Position numbers and translations under genes: made by a program. This document shows positions 58,787 to 64,000 of a stretch of DNA of 64,000 nt, piece after piece (positions within the stretch are counted from its first letter, which is position 1; each line of letters begins with the position of its first letter). Under the pieces are notes generated by a model, which ran no database searches, had not been told where the DNA came from, and was given only the letters and a program-made list of their open reading frames with translations. Origin of the DNA: Chaetoceros tenuissimus (lineage: Eukaryota > Bacillariophyta > Thalassiosirophyceae > Chaetocerotales > Chaetocerotaceae); NCBI GenBank assembly GCA_021927905.1, contig BLLK01000045.1:2294001-2358000 (forward strand). Direction: 5' to 3'.

Positions 58787-59712
58787 TTAAAACATGCCTC
58801 CATTACCAACTCTCCATGGCGGCCAGTAAATAAAGACTGCACGTCCAATCACATTTTCTTTTGGTAAGAATCCCCATATATGACCATCTAGACTGTGATT
58901 TCTATTGTCACCCAAAACCAAAACATTCCCTGCAGGTACAGTTACTGGACCAAAATCATACGCCGCATCTTCTGCTGTAAAAGGCTCATCCTGTTTTTCT
59001 CCATTAATGTAAAGTTTTCCGCCTCGCACCTGAACATCATCGCCCTACTCAAAATCATGAAATGAGACGTGATTAAAAATTAATGAGAAGGCCATGTTAT
59101 GCTTCTGGGACTTACCTCCACAGCTACAATACGCTTGATCAAAGCCTCCTTTGTCTTCTTATTACTGCCTCCATAGTTATTTACCATGATGTCCCTGAAA
59201 GTCTGCGGAGGATTGAAGACAACTACTTCATTTCTATTGAATGGGCGGATGCGTTTTGTGACCTTTTCAACAGCTAGCTGGTCACCTACATCAAATGTTG
59301 GATACATGCTCAAACTTGGGATGTATCTAGGCTCTATAATTGTAAGCCTTAAAATCAAAGCAATCGCTAGACTAATTGTGTAAGTCTTGACATCCTCTTG
59401 ACCCTCCTCACTTCGTATCCAAGCTCTCAATGTATCAATAAAATTTTCGTTTGATGAGTTTTTATTCTTGTCATCATCGTCACCCCAATCACTCATTCCA
59501 CCAGGATTTGGGTCATTAAATTTGTTTCCATCATCTTTCCCATTGCCAGCCATATCAAGTCTAACAATATTGTTTATTGATCTGGTCCCTGCATGATTGA
59601 CATTTACTCGGTGCCTACTCGACGACGGTGCAAAACCGTTCACCACATTAGAACCCAGCAAAATTGCCGCGATCGAGATAAGGGCTAAAATTTTCTTCGC
59701 CAACACTATCAT
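58787..59712 (-). CDS. Plastid signal peptidase I (thylakoid processing peptidase type)
   Basis: Membrane serine protease that removes thylakoid-transfer peptides. Exons are 59116-59712 and 58787-59044 (intron 71 bp, phase 0), giving 284 aa. The presequence (LALISIAAILLGSNVVNGFA then PSSS) has the GFAP cleavage motif of diatom plastid proteins. A second membrane span (TISLAIALILRLTIIEPRY) precedes the catalytic Ser in IPSLSMYPTF (Ser135). The catalytic Lys is in ALIKRIVAVE (Lys193), rebuilt into VAVEGDDV, and box E reads LGDNRNHSLDGHIWGFLP. All S26-family boxes B to E are present, so the enzyme should be active. An Asp/Asn-rich linker of 40 residues lies between the presequence and the anchor. 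Confidence 0.93.
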
Positions 59713-60019
59713 TTTCCGTATATCTAGAAGAAGGATTATAATGAAGTTTCTATAAGCTTCATTGCCTCCCTATGAATATGATGTACAACATGTATTTGAC
59801 TCATACTCATCAGTGAAAATCTTTTCGTTGCCGCAATTTATCCTGACATCACACAAAAAGAAAAAGAAGAGAAAGAGAAGAGGAAAGGCATATGTTGACA
59901 TGATCGTAAGGTATCCTCACACTTCAACTTCAATGTTGAGAACCAAAGACACAAATGGGTGTCGTCGACTTTGGTTCAAAATTATTGCATTGTTTCTCAT
60001 AAATTACAAAATCGACAAC
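59713..60019. other. Divergent promoter region, 307 bp
   Basis: Lies between the signal peptidase and first FCP genes. An upstream open run on plus joins the FCP frame (from 59762) but the conserved FCP presequence starts at the ATG at 60020. Confidence 0.45.
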
Positions 60020-60992
60020 ATGAAGCTTTCTATCGCAACCATCCTATCCCTTGCTGCAGGTGCATCTGCTTTTACTGCACCAAGTCTTCCATCTGCTAGC
60101 CGCTCTACCACCCAAATGGGAGAGACCAAGGTAAGCATTGGTATTTACAATTGTATTTGCATTAGAAGTCGACTCTGTTCTAAGCACGAACTTACACATC
60201 TTCTTTCATTAAGGCTGACCTTGAGGAGCTCGCAAAGAAGCTTAACCCAGTTGTTGGATTCTATGATCCACTCAACCTTGCTGAGGCTGAATTCTGGGGA
60301 ACTTCCAACGAAGCTACCATCGGATTCCTCCGTCACGCTGAGATCAAGCACGGACGTGTTGCTATGTTCGCTTTCGTAGGTTACATCGTACATGCGAACG
60401 GAATCAAATTCCCATGGGCTATGCAAATGGATGGAACTCCATTCCCATCCGAGACTAACCCACCAGCTCTTTGGGATGCAGTTTCCGAGAGTGCTAAGTG
60501 GCAAATCTTTGGATTGATTGGATTCCTTGAGTTCTGGAGTGAGCTGTCTACTCCTAACCACAAGCATTACATGGCTGGAGGAAAGCCAGGTGACTTCCCA
60601 GACTTTGTTTCTGGACCAGATGGAATCCCTCACCCAGTTCCATTCAACCTTTACGATCCATTTAAGCTTTCCAAGAACATGTCCGAAGAGACCAAGGAGC
60701 GTCGTCTTCGTGCTGAATTGAACAATGGAAGTAAGTACTACCAACCGTCTAGATTTCGTATTTTCGAACTTAGGGAACCCACTCTGGTGACACCTTCTTT
60801 TAACTTTGCTTGTAATATTCACCCCTCTTTTCCACCTTACTAGGACTCGCACAGCTTGGACTTTTCGGCTTCCTATGCGAAGCTACAATCCCAGGTAGTG
60901 TACCAGCTCTTAGCGGCATTGTACAGCCTTATTCTGGAGAGGTTATGGCACCATTCACAACTAATGTGATTGGACAACCATTCGGACTTTAG
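60020..60992 (+). CDS. Fucoxanthin-chlorophyll a/c light-harvesting protein
   Basis: Antenna protein of thylakoid membranes. Exons are 60020-60130, 60214-60730 and 60844-60992 (introns 83 and 113 bp), giving 258 aa. The presequence MKLSIATILSLAAGASAFTA has the ASAFTAP plastid motif. Helix 1 carries the LHC signature (LRHAEIKHGRVAMFAFVGYI), helix 2 is WQIFGLIGFLEFWSEL, and helix 3 is RRLRAELNNGRLAQLGLFGF, with its Glu/Asn/Arg chlorophyll-ligand set rebuilt exactly across the second intron. The segment HYMAGGKPGDFPDF between helices 2 and 3 is seen in one diatom LHC subgroup. I cannot settle the subfamily (Lhcf, Lhcr or another). Codons are biased toward C-ending forms, as in highly expressed genes, unlike the AT-rich neighbours. 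Confidence 0.93.
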
Positions 60993-61470
60993 GCACTTGA
61001 TTAAATATATTTACTGAATGCTATTTTTAATGACTGGAGTAGCATTGGAGAGATGGAAGAATAGTCTAGTCTCTTGCTTTTTAATTTGTATTCTAATAGA
61101 AGCAGTTTATTGGTTTCCAATCTTTCTGTTATTCCTGTTCATACACTATGTCCAATATTGTAACTCGATAATTGATATCTGGATTCTTACCTTGAGGATG
61201 CACAATATTCAAAGTGGATAATAGTATTGTTTTGCATAAAAAGCATAATCAGACATAACTCAGATACCGTACCCTTAATTCAAACGAAGAGAAACTAGCT
61301 CAGGAGATGACTACACACCACTAGGAAAGAAGTCGGAGAACAATTTAGTCTAAAGTACTTTTATTGATAACTACCTAAAAATGTTATTGCTTGTATAACT
61401 AAATCTCGCATTGATGACATGGATTTTCGCAATATATTCATATTTGTGCGCAGAGCCTCAAATAAGATTC
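60993..61470. other. Convergent intergenic region, 478 bp
   Basis: Holds the 3' ends of the two FCP genes. Nothing else is recognised. Confidence 0.4.
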
Positions 61471-62094
61471 TTAGAATGCTCCTTGTCCATCTCCGAATGG
61501 GGAGAAGTGTCCAGCTGCGTATTGCTCGTACATTGTCTGTCCAGTGATGCACTCAGAAACCATGTTACCCATGATTCCCATCATAGCAGCACGTCCGTTG
61601 TTAAGCTCAACATTAAGCTTACGTGCCTTCTCCTCTGGGTCCTCGATGTTATCTCCGAACCAACCAACTCCGTAGTCTCCATCGTACTTGGAAGCAGGCA
61701 TCCATGCAAGCTCTACAAGTGCGAAGAAGAAAAGGATCTGAAGAAGTCCAGCAGTTGGGATTGCGCGGATTCCGTCAACTCCAGTTGGGATATCAGAGAA
61801 CTTAAGGTTTGCGGATGGGGAAAGGTATCCGTCGAAGGTGATGTGGTTGTTGTGTACAATGGTTCCTACAACAGCAGCCATAGCAACACGTCCGTGCTTA
61901 CGCTCAACAGCACGACGACGCTCGAAGTTCTCTGGCTCTCCATCAAGCCATCCAAGTGGATCGTATACTCCAAGAGGAGCAGTTGCTCCAAGCTCAAGCT
62001 CGTTTACGTTAAGAGCAGTGGAGGTCTTGGTTGATGGAGCTGGTGCGAAAGCAGCAGCGGAAGCACAAAGGAGAGCAGCGATAGCGAGTTTCAT
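61471..62094 (-). CDS. Fucoxanthin-chlorophyll a/c light-harvesting protein (Lhcf-like)
   Basis: Intronless, 207 aa, the usual length for main-antenna FCPs. Presequence MKLAIAALLCASAAAFAPAP has the AAFAP plastid motif. Conserved blocks: GVYDPLGWLDGEPENFERRR, AVERKHGRVAMAAVVGTIV (helix 1), GLLQILFFFALVELAW (helix 2) and ARKLNVELNNGRAAMMGIMGNM (helix 3). The Lhcf-like lengths of loops and the tail YAAGHFSPFGDGQGAF differ from the neighbouring FCP, so the two are not recent duplicates despite being convergent. Codon choice is the most biased in the window (C-ending and few AT-rich codons), pointing to very high expression. Confidence 0.95.
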   Translation of the reverse strand: MKLAIAALLCASAAAFAPAPSTKTSTALNVNELELGATAPLGVYDPLGWLDGEPENFERRRAVERKHGRVAMAAVVGTIVHNNHITFDGYLSPSANLKFSDIPTGVDGIRAIPTAGLLQILFFFALVELAWMPASKYDGDYGVGWFGDNIEDPEEKARKLNVELNNGRAAMMGIMGNMVSECITGQTMYEQYAAGHFSPFGDGQGAF

Positions 62095-62480
62095 TTTGAA
62101 GTTTGTTTATTTGGAATATGAATGGAAGGTTTGTTGTTGTTGACATGGTTGGAAGAAAAGATCGCAGAGCAAAGCGACGGAACAAGGCAATTTTACGCAC
62201 GTATCTTCGTCAATCTTAGTTCAACAATAACAACACAGAAAAGGAAAGAAAGGAGAAAGAGATAGACAGGATCATGAAATTTCCAACGGTAACTATACCG
62301 GTAATTTAGTTGTGGCTAGCTAGTAGCTGTCTAAAAGTGTAGTCTAAAACAACCCACGCCTTCGATTCTTCTGGAAAGAGATGATGATTTATCTTTTAAA
62401 ATAATCCGCTACTCATACTAGATTCTAGAAAGTTCGATTTACAGTTAAGATTGTGCAATAACATAAATACCAAACACAAT
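62095..62480. promoter_or_regulatory. Intergenic region with palindromes, upstream of the FCP gene
   Basis: Promoter side of the intronless FCP gene and 3' side of RCL1. It holds TACCGGTA (62296-62303) and GGCTAGCTAG (62314-62323) within 28 bp. Confidence 0.45.
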
Positions 62481-63626
62481 CTAACTGCTAGCTCTTGCCA
62501 TGTTTCTGTAACCACTTCCAAGACAGCTCAAAACAACGGTTTTACTGTCGTCATCAGTTCGCACCTTGAACTCAACATCAAAGGCTGTTTTGAACAATCT
62601 CAGGCTTACAATAGAATACTGACTCAAAGTACCGACCCGTATCCGGGATACATCCTCAGGACCAAGACACATTAACAAGAATGCGATACTTTGTGCTCCA
62701 GTATCAATGCATCCACCCTTTCGAACTTCTTCCAACAACATCGCCGCCGCTCTTATCCCTAAATCCTCGGGTAACAATGCACCCCTTCCATCTTTCTTTG
62801 CATCCATACAAGTTTCTGCTGCTAAAATAATACCAGTATTACTTTCAGTTGCCAAGCAAACTGACAGGCCTGGACTTGGTCCGCATCCACCACTTTTGCC
62901 TTTTTTTGAAGAATGGGTATCAGTGTGGATCCACACATCAGGAAGAAGCCTATGTAAAAGCCCTTTTGATGAATGTGCGACTCTGGCTGCACTGCTTGGA
63001 GGAATCTTGCAACTAACAACAGTTCCTCTCACTCTTTTTATTTTCCCAGAATCTGTTAAATCAATTGGTTGTGGAATCTCCCTCACTATTGGACATGTAA
63101 AAACAACTTGGCCTCCCCCCAGAGGAGCAGCACCTCGTTTGGTAACTTTGATGGAAGGTGGAGGTCCTTCATCTGTATCTGCACCAATTCCAAATTTGAT
63201 AAAAAGTGGAAGAATGCTTGTTGCTATGTAATCTGGAGATGGGTCTAAGTGTGAAAGCGAATCTGTTGTGCCATTCAAAGTTAGTTGTAGGGACTCCTTT
63301 CCAAAAGCTGCCAACGCCATAATTCCTTCTAAAAACCATCCAACACTCTTTATATCAGGGCATGTATGTTCTATTTCCCCTCCAACCAATACACCTGGTT
63401 TAAATCGTAGTTGGGTACCAGTAGAATTGATTTCTACCGATGTACCATTGGTCATTCTATCCAAGAGTCTTAGAAAACTCGCCTCATACTCTCGCAATCC
63501 AGGCATCTCGATATCATCTGCACGAATATTTCGAATTAAAACTGGTCGATGTGAAAGTATTGAAACAACAAGGCGTTGGCGGAATTGGACAGCTCCATCC
63601 TCAAACTTCATTGTTTTAGTAGACAT
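62481..63626 (-). CDS. RCL1: RNA 3'-terminal phosphate cyclase-like protein RCL1
   Basis: Nucleolar protein related to RNA cyclase but without cyclase activity; it binds Bms1 and takes part in the A2 cleavage of pre-rRNA. Single exon, 381 aa from the ATG at 63626 (the open frame upstream offers only GTG). Family blocks: FEDGAVQFRQRLVVSILSHRP, GLREYEASFLRLLDRMTNG, GTQLRFKPGVLVGG, RGAAPLGGGQVVF, RGTVVSCKIPPSSAARV and AAMLLEEVRKGGCIDTGAQSI with LLMCLGPEDVS. The usual RtcA catalytic His is absent from the expected C-terminal position (RVGTLSQYSI), as in other RCL1 proteins, which argues against true RtcA. Length matches yeast Rcl1 (367). Confidence 0.93.
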   Translation of the reverse strand: MSTKTMKFEDGAVQFRQRLVVSILSHRPVLIRNIRADDIEMPGLREYEASFLRLLDRMTNGTSVEINSTGTQLRFKPGVLVGGEIEHTCPDIKSVGWFLEGIMALAAFGKESLQLTLNGTTDSLSHLDPSPDYIATSILPLFIKFGIGADTDEGPPPSIKVTKRGAAPLGGGQVVFTCPIVREIPQPIDLTDSGKIKRVRGTVVSCKIPPSSAARVAHSSKGLLHRLLPDVWIHTDTHSSKKGKSGGCGPSPGLSVCLATESNTGIILAAETCMDAKKDGRGALLPEDLGIRAAAMLLEEVRKGGCIDTGAQSIAFLLMCLGPEDVSRIRVGTLSQYSIVSLRLFKTAFDVEFKVRTDDDSKTVVLSCLGSGYRNMARASS

Positions 63627-64000
63627 TTTCGCAAAGCTTAGATTAATTAGTACTGGCACAATGAAAAACTTAAAAGCTGGTATGCAATACTAAGAAATAA
63701 AGTAACAGCAGTGGAACTGTCAAGCTTCAAATAGTACGGTAATGTTATTGTTATCGTATTTTAGAATTAGTCTGCTTTGTTTTGTTCTGCAAATTTCTTC
63801 AAAAAAGAAAAATGGTTGGCTCTGATGAGCTCTGAGTTGAGTTCCATCAACAAAGGGCAAAAATCCTAAATAGCTAGTTTCTAGCCAAACATTCCTAAAT
63901 GACGCCACTTAAAACATGAAAATTCTTTTTTTGGAACATGTAGAATTAAAATAAACAGTAGTGTTGACTAATGTTGATCAGAAAACATAAATATACCCCA
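63627..64000. other. Upstream region of RCL1, 374 bp
   Basis: No gene recognised to the window edge. A 62-codon run on minus (63720-63908) has no family resemblance. Confidence 0.35.

Noticed and set aside
59762-60019. N-terminal extension of the first FCP protein
   Set aside because: The extension is non-conserved and would bury the ASAFTAP plastid presequence, which must be at the N-terminus.
62481-63626. True RNA 3'-phosphate cyclase (RtcA)
   Set aside because: The catalytic His at the C-terminal position is missing and conserved RCL1-type blocks are present.

Overview
The window is nuclear DNA from a photosynthetic stramenopile, almost certainly a diatom. Two fucoxanthin-chlorophyll a/c protein genes are present. 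Several predicted proteins begin with a signal peptide followed by an ASAF/GFAP-like cleavage motif, the bipartite presequence that carries proteins into four-membrane plastids. There is also a KRE6/SKN1-type gene of the kind linked to chrysolaminarin branching. A full-length CFAP58-like ciliary gene points to a centric diatom, since their male gametes are flagellate and pennates have lost the flagellum. The AT-rich composition with short introns would fit a Chaetoceros-like genome, but the genus is inference only. I assigned 32 introns, 62-147 bp long and nearly all GT-AG with intact reading frames, so most gene models below are spliced models rather than single ORFs.

Layout. 1-4.5 kb: 5' part of eIF3a (minus, runs off the window) and an organellar DNA gyrase B. 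5-14.4 kb: one very large four-exon N-recognin (UBR-type E3). 14.5-21.4 kb: a UMP-CMP kinase, a small heat-shock-factor protein, a GH16 beta-glucan enzyme and a methyltransferase-like protein. 21.7-26.3 kb: CFAP58 and a divergent IQ/TPR protein sharing a 146-bp promoter. 26.5-33.8 kb: the most unusual stretch, with a ubiquitin-headed protein carrying novel W-repeats and an AP2 domain, divergent to an RCC1-double-BTB protein, then a four-TM protein resembling Orai channels. 34-40 kb: thylakoid-type protein, selenocysteine lyase/cysteine desulfurase, UBP6/USP14 and an RNase H-like protein. 40-48 kb: RPA43, an EamA transporter, a histone-fold protein, L-lactate dehydrogenase and a group XII phospholipase A2-like protein. 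48-58 kb: TRM7, MoaE, a PC-esterase/TBL-like protein, a UbiE/COQ5 methyltransferase, RRP9 and a PPR protein. 58.8-64 kb: plastid signal peptidase I, two FCP genes and RCL1.

The genes are mostly housekeeping and packed head-to-head or tail-to-tail, with gaps as small as 19 bp. There is no operon logic. Four loci touch the ubiquitin system (UBR E3, the ubiquitin-AP2 fusion, RCC1-BTB, UBP6) and three touch ribosome biogenesis (RPA43, RRP9, RCL1), but nothing shows these are more than chance neighbours. No transposons, tRNAs, rRNAs or CRISPR arrays were seen. The best candidate for something undescribed is the ubiquitin-[KDSxxFxxW]n-AP2 gene at 26.5-29.0 kb.
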